From Cryptomeria japonica (lineage: Eukaryota > Streptophyta > Pinopsida > Cupressales > Cupressaceae), in NCBI RefSeq assembly GCF_030272615.1, contig NC_081410.1, positions 290,965,957-291,029,956 on the forward strand: a DNA stretch of 64,000 nt, written 5' to 3'. The notes beneath the pieces were generated by a model. It searched no databases. It saw only the letters and a list, made by a program, of their open reading frames with translations, and was not told where the DNA came from. This document shows, one piece after another, positions 47,898 to 59,019 of this stretch (positions are counted from its first letter, which is position 1; the number at the start of each line of letters is the position of its first letter). Both the position numbers and the translations under genes were made by a program.

Positions 47898-48775
47898 CAA
47901 ACTGAAGCCTGGGCTTGCTTGTATGAGAACGATGTTGAATTTGCAAATGTTTATAATCAATTGGTAAAGGGACATCAAGGGAATGACTTCTATTTGTAGG
48001 ATGGAATGCTTTGTCACCTTGGCCAAATTTGAGTGCCCAATACAGAACGCAAAAAGTTGATATGGAAGCTCACTATAGTAAGGTTGCTGGTCATTTTGGT
48101 ATAGGTAAGACTACTTCTATACTTTAGAGGTATTTCTATTGGCCAAAGTTGCGAAATGATGTTATTTCATATATTCAAGCTTGTACCGCATGTGTTATTG
48201 CTAAGCCTACCAATCATAAACTTGGGCTGTATTCACCACTTCTTGTTCCTGAAAAACCTTGGCATTCAGTTTCTATGGATTTTATGTCTGGTCTTCCTAC
48301 CACCAAAAGAGGCCATGATTGTGTGTATGTTGTGGTAGATAGGTTCTCAAAAATGGCAGTAATAGTGGCATGTAAAAAAAAAAATTCTGTAGAGGACACT
48401 GCAAAGCTCTTCTTTGAATACATTTGGGTTCATTTTGGTCTGCCTAATACCATTACCTCGGAGAGGGACAGCAAGTTTCTTAGTAAGTTCTCATCTACAC
48501 TATGGAAAAAGATGGACACAAAATTAACAAAGTATACTGCTTTCCACCCTCAAACATATGGCCAAACAGAGGTAGTGAATCGGATGATCATACACATCCT
48601 ACAAATGTACCACTCAAAACATCCTCGCACATGGGATGAAAGTCTTCCATATGTTCAGCATAGCTACAACAAGGCAATTCACAGTTCAACTGGCTACAAT
48701 CCATTTGAGGTTTGTCTTGGTTATCAGCCACTTGCACCATGGATGTTGCCATACCACTTATTCAACCTGATCTAG
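47893..48775 (+). pseudogene. Integrase of the chromovirus-like element
   Basis: The zinc-site region is decayed (47893-48148, with stops). The core, 48149-48775, is open: YIQACTACVIAKPTNHK, then WHSVSMDFMSGLP (first Asp), NTITSERDSKF, and HPQTYGQTEVVNRM (catalytic Glu). At the second catalytic position (48461-48463) the codon is GAG (Glu) where integrases have Asp, so the core is probably inactive. The frame is lost near 48710-48775. Confidence 0.82.
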
Positions 48776-49371
48776 TTGCACGTGTTGGTAAGGAGGAAGA
48801 TAAGGCAACCCAGTTCATTGATAGAATCCATCATCTGCAACAACAAGTTCATGAAATCTTGGAGCACACCAATAAGAAATATAAGGAGAGACATGATGAG
48901 CATCGTACTCCTCATAATTTTCAAGTCGGGGACAAAGTGTGGTTGCATATCCAGAAGGAATGATTGCAGGGTGCCAATAGGAAGCTTCGTCCTCTGCATT
49001 ATGGGCCATACACAATCATCAAGCAAGTTGGTGATAATGCTTTTGAGTTTAATTTACCTCCATTTCTGGCTCTTCATCCAGTCTTCAATGTGGAACTCTT
49101 GAAGCCATATTTTCCTCCACTATTAGATGTTGCAGATGTGGCAGAAACAATCTCCACTACAGAACTGAATCCAAATGCAGCTACCCCATTCCAATGCAAT
49201 CAGATTGTGGACACCATGGTGAAAACACTCAAACAATAGCAGATTTACTTGTACAAAGTGGTTCGAGCAGGGCAGATTGCTCAACAAGGAAAGTGGTTTA
49301 CCAGGGAGCAGCTTCAAGAACGTTTTCCTCATCTCATTCAGAGTGTTGATGCAATGGGGCCCATTGCTTTC
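48712..49371 (+). pseudogene. Integrase C-terminal and chromodomain-like tail
   Basis: Shifted frame from about 48712: HRTPHNFQVGDKVWLHIQKE, a TGA at 48961, then LRPLHYGPYTIIKQVGDNAF and LHPVFNVELLKPYFP, the standard gypsy integrase tail. After a TAG (49237) the same frame has VDTMVK before the stop and KWFTREQLQERFPHL, which resembles a very divergent chromodomain as in chromoviruses. This last assignment is weak. Confidence 0.65.
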
Positions 49372-49385
49372 CAGGGGGGAAGTAA
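49371..49385 (+). other. Polypurine tract of the chromovirus-like element
   Basis: CCAGGGGGGAAGTAA directly precedes the 3' LTR TGATCAAAAG. Confidence 0.8.
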
Positions 49386-49873
49386 TGATCAAAAGCAAAT
49401 CTGAAACAGTGGAAAAATATTTTTATATTTTTTTAGTTTTTCTAGACGTTAGTAATTGGCATTTTTTAAGGCCTTCAGGGCATTCTTAGCCCTTGAAAGT
49501 TTGGCCTGTCCTTTGGACTTCGCCTCCAACTCTTGGAGAACTTTACAACGAGTTAAACGGCTCGTAATTTCAAGTCATGTGCAGAAAGTTATGCATAGTT
49601 AAAGTTAGGACAAAATTTTATATAGTTTTCTGAAATTTTCATAGTTTTAGATTTTATTATGTAAATAAACAAGATGTGACTATTGGGTTTTGATTCTCAA
49701 GGAGTTGTTGGTGACCCTTGAAATCCCTTAGATTGATATATGTTGGATTTTAAAATTGAATAGAACACTTTTTGGCTTGCTTCAATTCTATGTTTTCTTG
49801 TTCATGTAAACAAAATTTACAATACCGCAGGTTCTCACTCAGATGTTATCATCCGAATCCATAATTCGGATCA
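49386..49873 (+). repeat. 3' LTR of the chromovirus-like element
   Basis: 488 bases, matching the 5' LTR with several deletions (for example near 49515). It ends in the same AATTCGGATCA and is followed by CAAGG. Confidence 0.9.
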
Positions 49874-49878
49874 CAAGG

Positions 49879-50702
49879 CTCGTGTCATAAATTGGAATCA
49901 AGTGAGACGAGAATAAAAACACCAAGCTAATTTTCTTCAATTTATTGTCATTGGAGAAACTTATACCTATACTTAATGAAAATATCAGTAATACCTACAC
50001 AACACAAGATAGTTGAAATAAAATAAATATAACAACTAATGAGATAATATCCACAATATAATGTTATAATTTACATATGACACTAATACATAATAAAATA
50101 ATCCTCGTGCAAAACTTAATGAACATAAGCATAATCACAATGTCATAGGAAACACGATGCAGTCCCATCTATACACATTCCACATACATCAGTCCAAAAT
50201 ACAGAATCCATACACCTCAATGACAATCCAAAGAATATCATTGACAAATACGAAGAACAATATCAAAACACAAAATAAACATAATGAGGCACATACACTT
50301 AGGGACTTACAAAAGAAATTGCTCGACAAAAGGGAAACGTGTAGGGCTACTAGAATTTGGAGAAGAACCAATTTTGAGAGGGACCAAGTCATGAGAATCT
50401 TCAAACCTAGCTAGTGTCTACCACAAGGAGTGACTATTCTATCTAATGAAGCCTGGCGTAAAACACCATTCAAATGATCAACTTATTGTGTTATTAATGG
50501 ATCTAAGTAGAGCTGAACACTTGTTTGCTGAATGTCAGCTACAAGAAAGATGCCACCAATAACCAAGAATTTCGATATTGCAAACTTGTAAAAAGTAAAC
50601 CACCAATATCTTCAATGGCATAAGGTGATTACGCTGGAGGAAAATAAGACTGAAGAATGGTTTCTTGGAGAAGGGTTCTCTTGCCAAAGATACCCAAAAT
50701 AA
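49879..50702. other. Intergenic, no gene seen
   Basis: AT-rich. The one open stretch at 50157-50414 has low-complexity composition and no family character. Confidence 0.5.
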
Positions 50703-51785
50703 TCAAGCATGAGCATCTAGGCCCTCAAGTTGAATTAAGGAAACGAGGTAATCTTTGTAAAGCCATGCAATTCTCTCAAAGCCTCTCAAGCCAAGGTAAG
50801 GTCCTGCTCTGTGAATAGCCTGAGAAAATAGGCAGTGGTTCTCATCAATCTCAAGTGTTTCAAAAAGAAGTGAAGAACCTGTTGAAAAGAAGATAAGCCA
50901 CCACAATTCCATATTCTGACCAAGACATCATCATAAGTAAACCATGACATCTCTGATTGAATTCCAATTTGTTCAAAGGTGTTGTGCAGAAAATCCTTTG
51001 CCAAGTTAATTGATGTCCTCTTTAGGCTTAAGGCCTTCAATTGCCTGTCTACTTCAACATTAACTTGGATCACATCATTCACAATGTGGTAGTTTCGGGT
51101 TGCAGTTGCTTTTAACTTGGGGGCATGTGGTATCAACAGATTCAGTTTTGGAGGCCAGCACTTCTAAGTCCCTATGCTAGCCGAGATGTGTCTTCTTTAA
51201 GAGTTTCAAAGTCCCTATGCTAGCCGAGATGTGTCTTCTTTAAGAGTTTCAATAACTTTAGAACCATACTCTGCAGATTGAAAATCAGCAAGAAACGGCT
51301 ATAAAGTTTGGAAATTTTTCTTACTTGGGATTCAATTTTCCCTGTATTGTTTTTTATTAAAATCTAACATGTTTGCTTGGGCATCAATTGTCATCATTTG
51401 TTCCTGAACTGTTTTGAGATAAGTTTGAAGGGCATCCTTCTAAGGAGACCATCTTGCCTGATTGCTCCTCCGTTAATTTTGATTGATTGATGATGATTCC
51501 TCTCAAGCCATGGAATTAATTGTCTATCAACCAACTCAATCTTATTTAGTCGCAATCTTCTATGCTCTGCATCACATCTAGTGGAGCCATAGCATTCCCT
51601 TCCGAAGGCTTTCTGGCTGCTCTCTTCTTTTGGGCTTTTGTCAAACCTATCATAAGATAGCTTTCAAAAAGAAAATTTCCCAAAATACTAGGAATTTTGA
51701 AAAACAGTTTCCTGTAATCTGTCCCATGGATAGTGATTTTTGCCCTGCCTGTGCTTACTGTTTGCAAAGATCTTTCTTTTTCCAC
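50703..51785 (-). pseudogene. Unidentified degenerate coding-like tract
   Basis: The - strand carries protein-like sequence in pieces: 51785-51546 (79 codons), about 51540-51360 in changing frames (for example TVQEQMMTIDAQANMLDF), 51136-50786 (116 codons, including VNVEVDRQLKALSLKRTSIN) and 50912-50703 in another frame (CLFSQAIHRAGPYLGLRGFE). Amino-acid composition is globular and helix-rich, and frame switches are consistent with an old pseudogene. I do not recognise the family. It could be an old processed pseudogene or a retroelement gag; the evidence is weak. Confidence 0.3.
51166..51251. repeat. Perfect 43-base tandem duplication
   Basis: AAGTCCCTATGCTAGCCGAG and the next 23 bases occur at 51166-51208 and again identically at 51209-51251. 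This is a recent local duplication inside the decayed tract. Confidence 0.95.
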
Positions 51786-52991
51786 CTACAAATGACGCGA
51801 AGGAACCTAACAAATCATATAAAAAGAGGCAGAGTTTGTATTTCTTACCATGCTCTGCCTGCAGCATCCCTTGCCACCTGTTCTAACACTGTATATAAGA
51901 CTGCATTCGACCTGTTTAAGCTCTTTCCTATTCAGTTCTAGAGTAAGCTGGCTGCTGTACTCTCGAACATATGCTTGGGCTCAGCAAAAATCGGTCCACA
52001 TTTTAGAAAATAGTTACACGTCAAAAAAGTTCCTCCCGATTGATATTTGTAGTTTTTGACAATGATGGTTAAATATGATGGAGAATAAAATCTTAAAAGA
52101 TTTCAATGAGAATTAGAGTGGACTGTTAATATATTTAATGACTTAAATGTGTCTCAGATAATGTGACAGGCCCGCTGGAGAACTCTTTACTATGATCCTT
52201 AAAAATATATATTTCAGAGATAATTGTATTTAAAAATATGTGCTGCTGTAAAAAGAGGATTAAAGTGGGCTCTTATTACACATAATGCCTTTAATGTCTC
52301 GCAGATACAGTCTAACAAGCCTGCTTGAAGGCTCTTTAACTTGATATGATTAATCGTCACACACCCCCTGATGATTAACAGCCACTGTATTTTTTACGTG
52401 TGCATAAATAGACTTCTGCCACATCATTAGTGTGCATGTAATGTCTATATGTAAAGTTTAATGATTAAAGGATTTCCATTTAAACATTCAGTTCCTCTTT
52501 TTTTCTGCTGTACATTTATAATGAGCAATTCCACCGTCAAGGTAGAATGTAGTTTACCTTCTTTTTTGCCTTTCCTTGTTGCCAAAAAACTAATACTAAG
52601 TTTGAACACAATCCTTTCCATAACTTTTATACAAGAGAAAATCAACAGACTATTAGAATCCTCCACATCCAAACATACCAAGGATGGTGGCAGCTGAAAG
52701 ACATATTTCATGCACTTTCAGTTGGTGGTGGCTTGAAAAAATTCCTAAAATACAGTGATAAGCCTGCAAGTACATCAATCATAGTGTGTCATTGACAACT
52801 TCTCTTGCCAATTACACAGGCAACAGAATGGTTCAATGCCACCCCTGCAAAAGGATATGGCTCCAAAGAACTGTACCCTGCAGCTTGCAAGGATTATTGG
52901 CGTATGAATTTCCAGCTATTTTCATCATCTTTCATGCACTTTCAGTTGTGGCAATCCTGTTTTTTGCATCCATTCATAATTATTAAATAAA
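51786..52991. other. Downstream flank / 3' region of the histidine kinase gene
   Basis: No gene. The part next to 52991 would hold the kinase 3' untranslated region on the - strand. Polyadenylation signals cannot be singled out in this AT-rich sequence. Confidence 0.5.
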
Positions 52992-55900
52992 CTAGGAAGT
53001 AACTGTGGAGTCAGGCTTCAAAAAACAGGCTACTGCTGTATACATTTGTTCCTCTTCAAATGGTTTTGAAACATAGCCGTCCATCCCGCATCTTAAGCAC
53101 TCTTCATGAGTTGCCTGGATTACATCAGCTGTCATTGCCAGTATGGGAACATGCCATTTATCAATATTCCAATATTCTTCTCCAGAGGTCCCTCCAGATT
53201 CAATCTGTTCATTGACTAGGCATTCCAGATTTCGCACTTGTCGTGTAGCCTCAAACCTAAAAGTGAAACAAAAAGGAAAGTCAAATTTCATAACAAACTC
53301 TCATTAGCAATCCTGACAAAAAAAAAACACCATAGTACCAAAAAAACAAGGTAAAGATCAATACCCATCCATTTCTGGCATTTGAACATCCATGAAACAT
53401 GCATCAAACTTATGGGGGGGCTTAAGCATTGCTATTGCAACCTTCCCACTGTCAGCACTCTCCACATTAGCCCCATACTTTTTCAGGGCACCAGCTGCAA
53501 CTCTTCTATTCACTCTATTGTCATCTACTACCAATATGTTCTTCCCCAGCAGAAGACTTTGCAAAGATCGAGTTCCATCTCCCTTCCCCTGCCTATTATT
53601 TGCTATACCCAAAGCTTGCTGCAGACATGCGGCCACCATGCTTGCTCTAAGAGGCTTCATGATTACCGTTTCCATAAAACCAGCAATCTTAGCACTCTCA
53701 GAATCTGTACCATTAATACAAGTTGCAAGAAGAATAATTTTTGGTAAAACAGGAGACCTTTGAGCATTAAATCCCAGTCTTGAATCCTTCAAAAAATTTG
53801 GGAAGGTAAGCCCTGTTCCTGGGCCCCAGGCATCTTTGTCAACAATTATCATATCTGTACTTAGTGTGGCACTGAAATGCACAGTGCGCCAAAAAAAAGG
53901 ATTTGTAAGTACATTAATCTCTTAAAATTAGAATGTTTGTGCACAAATTTAAATTATTTTCTATTTAGTACTAATGAAGGATTCATGACAAAATATAACA
54001 CCCACCTTATGTACAGAAACTCTTTATGATATCTGGTATACCCAATCAAACTCAAAAAAGTAGCTTATATTTTTTTTAAATATAAGAAAGCACAATTATT
54101 ATTCTTCATCTATTGCTTTGACAAAGTACAATAGTAGACTTCAGAATGGAGCTCAAGACTATATACCTGAATTTGACATCACCATTTTGTCTTGCTGGTA
54201 GTATTGCTAATGCTGATTTTGTATCATTAACTATTTCAACTTGCACACCAAGCCTCTGTAAATGATATTTTGTAACCTCAGCTCGTACAGGTCTTCCATC
54301 CACCACCACGGCTCTCATACCCTTGAAAGTAGTAGGTAGAGGTTCAGGGTGATATCGCTTTATGTCTTGGGAAATTGCATCGGCTCTTTTAAGTAGAGCA
54401 GTGAAAGTGAATGTGCTTCCAACACCTGGCTTACTAACAAAGCTCATCTCACCATTCATGAGCTCCACCAAACATCTGCTGATACTTAAACCTATCCCTG
54501 TTCCTCCATATGTGCGTGATGTAGAACTATCTGCTTGCATAAATGGTGTAAAGACACGCCCCTGAGCATGTAACGGAATTCCAACCCCTGTGTCCTCCAC
54601 ACTTACAATTAAATTTACAGTATCTGATGCTTCAGCACAGGTTGACTTGACTGATACAGCAGGCTGCTGATATGTGCCATCTGATAGGAGTAGCCTAAAT
54701 GTCTCCCAGCTATTCCTCCTATCCGCTGCCTCAAACCCACTCAAACTGTCACATGATGTAGTTGAACAATGTTTATCATCTTCAGTTAAATTCTTTGAGC
54801 ATGCCTTAGCATTGGCTTCCATTAGAGCCTTGACTTTTTCCGCTAGGTGCACAGAGACATAAATGTGACCCCTATCTGTGAACTGTAAATTTAAAAACAG
54901 TAAATTAGGTTAGCTTAACAAGCCCTAGAGTTGAAGATCCAAGGCTCAAAATTTATTAACCTTTCTTTCAACTGGCATAAACTTCAACTTGCTGCCATGT
55001 AAAACTTGCATTACTGGTCTATGAAAAAGCCAAAGATGGAAGGATTGGAGACCAACTTTAACAGAATTTCCAACAAGGTTTGTAATGATTTGTCGAAAGC
55101 GCCCAGGATCACCAATCAGAAAATCAGGCACCTGGTGTGAGACAAATACTGCAAGCTTCTCTCCACCAAAGGTAGACAGACATGTCAATGGATTCATTTT
55201 TCAACTGGTTAGATAAATATGAAATGATGCAATAATTAAGCTATAATTTCTTAATTTGACAATGAATGCAAGGAAGCAGGAAATGCTACAAAAAGAAAAT
55301 GGCAACATTAAAAGCAAGTAAAAGTTTGAAAAGCTGCAACCATATATTTTTTGAGGCTGTAATATACCTCAATTCCCTTGTCTCTAGACTTCCCTGAAAA
55401 TAAAGACAGGACATCATCCAAAATGGATCTCAAATCAAAGGGAACTGCCTCAAGCTCTAGTCTGCCTGACTCAATCTTGGCCTGATCAAGGACTTCATTA
55501 ATCAATGTTATTAGAGCCTTTCCACTTGCTTGAGCAGTTCGAGCATAGTCTTGTTGAGTTGCATCAAGGTCTGTATCCATAAGCATCTGCAGCATTCCTG
55601 AAATGTGATCCCGGGAACATGTTATACATAATATCAAGAAAAGGATTTGATGGTGGCAATCAGTCTAATTTCCAGATAGAAATGAAACTTAATATACTCT
55701 TTGAGACATACCTAGAACACCATTCATGGGAGTCCTTATTTCGTGGGAAACAGTAGCGAGAAACTGCAAACCCAATGCGAACAAGTAAGAAGAAAGTAAG
55801 AGCATACTCAAGGTAAAATCCAATCATCTGCATATAATTTGACACAACAGAGAAAATTATTCAAAAGGGCAAAGAATATGAAATTCAATCTTTATAAGTT

Positions 55901-56570
55901 TTCAAAATCTTCAAATGACAATGTCAAAACTGTCCGTCCAATTTTACTCTTGTCTAATTAACATAATGCACGAAAGATACTAATCTTACGCATAATTTAT
56001 AAATAAACAACCTGAGACTTAGCAATATCTGCGGCTTCAGCTTGCTTTTTCAACTCCTCCATTTTACGGAAGTCCTCCTCAACTTTAGCAATGCGGTTCT
56101 TTGCTGCATGGATTATATGACCAACCAATGCAGCAATCACGAAGATTCCAACTGAGGTGGTTATTGCTGACCATGGGGTAGCAGGGTTTTCATTAAATCT
56201 GCAATCAAGATACTTCCAGCCCTTATAAATAGTTGAACATATAAGCAAATAGCATTTGTGGATAAAATCCTACTGGCCAATCAAGACCATAATACAAAGA
56301 CAGAATTCTGAAAATTTTATTTAGCAGATAAATTCCGTTTGTCAAAAAACCACATACCTACAATGCATCACATGCCTCCGGAATGGGTCTCCAAAATCAA
56401 GACTACTGACATGAGGCGTGCTATTGTCTGCAACTTGGGGACCATACATTATCAATGGATTTGAACTGTTGGTAATATCATATACATTAACCACAATCGC
56501 CTGATTACCGGCAAGTTGGCGTAGTAAGTTCTCAACTAATGACTCTACATCGAATGCTCCTCCCAGGTAC
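52992..56570 (-). CDS. AHK: CHASE-domain hybrid histidine kinase (cytokinin receptor family), 3' eight exons; 5' end outside window
   Basis: Exons, 5' to 3' on the - strand: 56570-56358, 56198-56012, 55763-55712, 55597-55368, 55155-55057, 54882-54167, 53871-53365, 53256-52992. All introns are GT-AG, phases match at every join, and no stop occurs in 755 codons before TAG at 52994-52992. Fragment residues 1-71 are the end of the CHASE ligand domain (YLGGAFDVESLVENLLRQLA). About 80-100 is a membrane helix (ITTSVGIFVIAALVGHII). ATVSHEIRTPMNG holds the phosphoacceptor His (about 140). GDPGRFRQIITNLVGNS, VEDTGVGIP and TYGGTGIGLSIS are ATPase boxes. A pseudo-receiver follows, then the receiver with VVDDN, phospho-Asp about 660 (FMDVQMPEMDG) and YVSKPF. 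Family members bind cytokinin at the ER or plasma membrane and pass phosphate to His-phosphotransfer proteins. The match to AHK2/AHK3/AHK4 is strong; the subtype is not resolved. Confidence 0.93.
55156..55161 (-). other. NAGNAG tandem splice acceptor in the kinase gene
   Basis: The intron before exon 55155-55057 ends GAGAAG. Both AGs are usable and stay in frame. The distal one gives GIE-LAVF, as in known family members; the proximal one adds a Lys. The upstream polypyrimidine tract is weak. Confidence 0.55.
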
Positions 56571-57534
56571 CTGGTTGAGATTCGTGGCCCCAACATTTCA
56601 TGTTTAGTAAAAGAACATGGGCTCACAACTTTAGCTCAAAATTTGAGCCTTGATATCCAAAACAAAATGATAGAAATCTCCGATAGCACCCTAAAACACT
56701 ACATTAGTCCTTAAGATTACACATCCAATTTGCACACAAGCACGTGTCACAGGCCCGTATAGCAATATTAACTGGGCAACATATGATAAAAATATTCTAG
56801 TTACACTGATAAGTGTTCCCTTAGTGAGAAGCACTAGATGAAATACATACATCAATAGTAGAGATTAAAAGGACTACCATCAATATCTTGTCCATACAAT
56901 TTGGAATAGATACATGATTCCACACAAAACCTTGTCATGTTGCAATAAATCCATATTTTGTGTACATGGAAAAGATCTTGACCTTTAATTTTGTTGCATT
57001 TTCTTAAATAGTTTTATTTAAGTAGCCATAAACGATGGGGAACCAATAAGATCTTGAGCTTACATTATTTCTCTATTCAATTTATGTTTTTTTTAAATGG
57101 AGACATAGATATTAAGTAGTCTTCACATTAACTAAAAACATTTCATTTAGGTAATTTGTTGCATTTTGTCATCATTAAGCAAACATGCATGAATTAAGTG
57201 TAATTGCTACATCAGAGTTAGTAGATGACATCAAAACATATTACTCTTTGTACTCAATGGAATGGTATGATAATTTTTAAACTTATTCATGATTACAATA
57301 TTTAAAAGAAATGCATAATAAATGAGATAAAACTATTTAACGAATATGTTTTTTAACTTAATTTTCATTATTCTTGTATTTAAGATTTTGTTTCATAGAT
57401 ATGTTATTGGGTCAATTCATGATCATTTGATCCTATATGTGTGCCATAAGTGTGTTTGGATCAAAAGATATTAAATAATCAATGTTCTAGATCCATGTTG
57501 CCTTGAAAAAATGTGTTACAAGAGTTACATACAT

Positions 57535-57725
57535 TTATTATGATATTTCCTTCTATTTTTCATGGTAGGCATGTGCAAAAGTATACAATAGAGGCATCCT
57601 CCAAATATCATCCGTCATTAGTGAAAGAGTGTCATAAAATTGCCTTGACAAATAATATAATATCTCCTCCTATTTTATCATGTTAGGCACGTGTAAGAGT
57701 GTATATTAGAAGCATCCTGCAACTA
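57535..57725. repeat. Imperfect local repeats (AATATC...CATGTTAGGCA(C/T)GTG)
   Basis: Similar phrases (ATCTCCTNCTATTTT, CATG(T)TAGGCA(T/C)GTG, AGAAGCATCCT) occur near 57540-57600 and again at 57660-57720, about 115 bases apart. Non-coding. Confidence 0.5.
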
Positions 57726-57769
57726 CAATTCCTTAATAGGTCTAAGAAAGTGATTAAATTCTTTTAACC

Positions 57770-57955
57770 ATATTGCCTATTCATTCAATAATTATACAAT
57801 GAGAAAATCACAAGTAGCTAACATATGATTTTCTTACTAAATCAAAAAATTTGAAGAGAAAGAGAGGAGAGATATGATATAACCATATAGCCTATTCATT
57901 CAATATACAATAGAGAAACTACAAGGAGATAGCATATGGCTTTTCTTATGCAAAT
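57770..57955. repeat. Imperfect local repeats (ATAGCCTATTCATTCAATA...)
   Basis: CCATATTGCCTATTCATTCAATA...GCTAACATATGATTTTCTTA at 57770 recurs in diverged form at 57884-57950, about 115 bases later. Non-coding. Confidence 0.55.
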
Positions 57956-58350
57956 TATAATTTATTTCATTTTTTAAGGATTGTGTGTGCTCAAAATGGT
58001 TCTTAAACATATTTTCATTTTCTTGAGAAAATCTTGGTAGAAGCCATTAATGGAGTGTTATGTTTTTTGAGGAAACTTTGTATGATTTTATTTTTGTAAA
58101 AAATAAATTATGTTTTTCTGTTTATTTTTAATAACAACTAACATCTTTGATTTGATTCAATTCTGAAAATTTATATTTCACTTTATCAAATTCTGTAAAT
58201 TTTGGTGAGAGCTTTTACCATCTTTGGTTCCAATAGAGATCTCATCTTCTGAGTGGACACACACCTTCACTTCCAACTACCTTAGTCCCATGGATGCCTA
58301 AGGCAAACTACTTCTCGAACTACACCACAAGGTATACACATCATTTCTAT

Positions 58351-58515
58351 ATTTTGTTCTACATATTTTTATTGTTTAATTGATCATATGGTTGCAAAAC
58401 ATCATCTCTACATTTTGTTCGACATATTTCTATTGTTTAATTTTGTTCTACATATTTCTATCGTTTAATTTTGTTCTACATATTTCTATTGTTTAATTGA
58501 TCATATGGTTGCAAA
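58351..58515. repeat. Tandem minisatellite, unit ATTTTGTTCTACATATTTCTATTGTTTA
   Basis: Four copies of a ~28-30-base unit. The first and last are followed by ATTGATCATATGGTTGCAAA, suggesting duplication of a larger block with an embedded smaller repeat. Confidence 0.85.
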
Positions 58516-59019
58516 CCTTCCTTTGCAACTTCTCAATCTACACTAGAGATGGGAATGCTATCATAAAGATAAGTTGGATGGGTCCAAAAACCCTCTTAAC
58601 TATAATCAAATCTTTGATTTTTCCAACAAAAGAGTGCCTCCTTGGGTTTTTTCCTTTCTTTACCATCTTTGCGAGAATGAGTTTTTCTTAATCTTCTAGT
58701 AAAAAGATTTTGTAAAAAGATTTTGTGGAAGAGAAATGCAAGTGCGGTGGCATGTGGACAATGCTCAATAGAGATGTTCTTAGTCTATAAACTAAGCCCA
58801 ATGTCAATCAAGCTTTCAAGATGAATTTGATTATCGTGCTTGAACAAATCTCCCCCGTTTTTAATTATTTTGTATTTGTGACTAACCTAAAATTTGCTCG
58901 ATTGTGAAAATATTCACCAATAATTTGGTTGCTGTTTGTTAATTTAATTCTCAACTTCAATATTCTTTGACATTGTACCACTTTTATTATCACTTTAATA
59001 TTTTATTTTACACGTAAGT

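Larger units (their letters stand above)
42729..49878 (+). mobile_element. Chromovirus-like Ty3/gypsy element with TSD CAAGG, split by a solo LTR
   Basis: LTRs at 42734-43250 and 49386-49873 start TGATCA(G/A)AAGCAAATC and end AATTCGGATCA. They are flanked by CAAGG duplications (42729-42733 and 49874-49878). The internal order is gag, protease, RT, RNase H, integrase, with a divergent chromodomain-like tail. The RNase H-integrase junction is interrupted by a copia solo LTR (46316-47892). Stops and at least three frameshifts make it inactive. Confidence 0.93.
56571..58990 (-). other. Probable long intron of the kinase gene (proximal part)
   Basis: The exon at 56570 starts with an acceptor (CTCAACCAG) and a split codon, so an intron lies upstream on the - strand. 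No further CHASE exon was found up to 64000. The sequence is AT-rich and non-coding, with local duplications listed separately. Confidence 0.6.

Noticed and set aside
52992-56570. Possibility that the histidine kinase is a pseudogene
   Set aside because: All eight exons have consistent phases, GT-AG junctions, no stops and intact His, ATP-binding and receiver Asp motifs. Only the 5' part is missing, and that lies outside the window or beyond a long intron.
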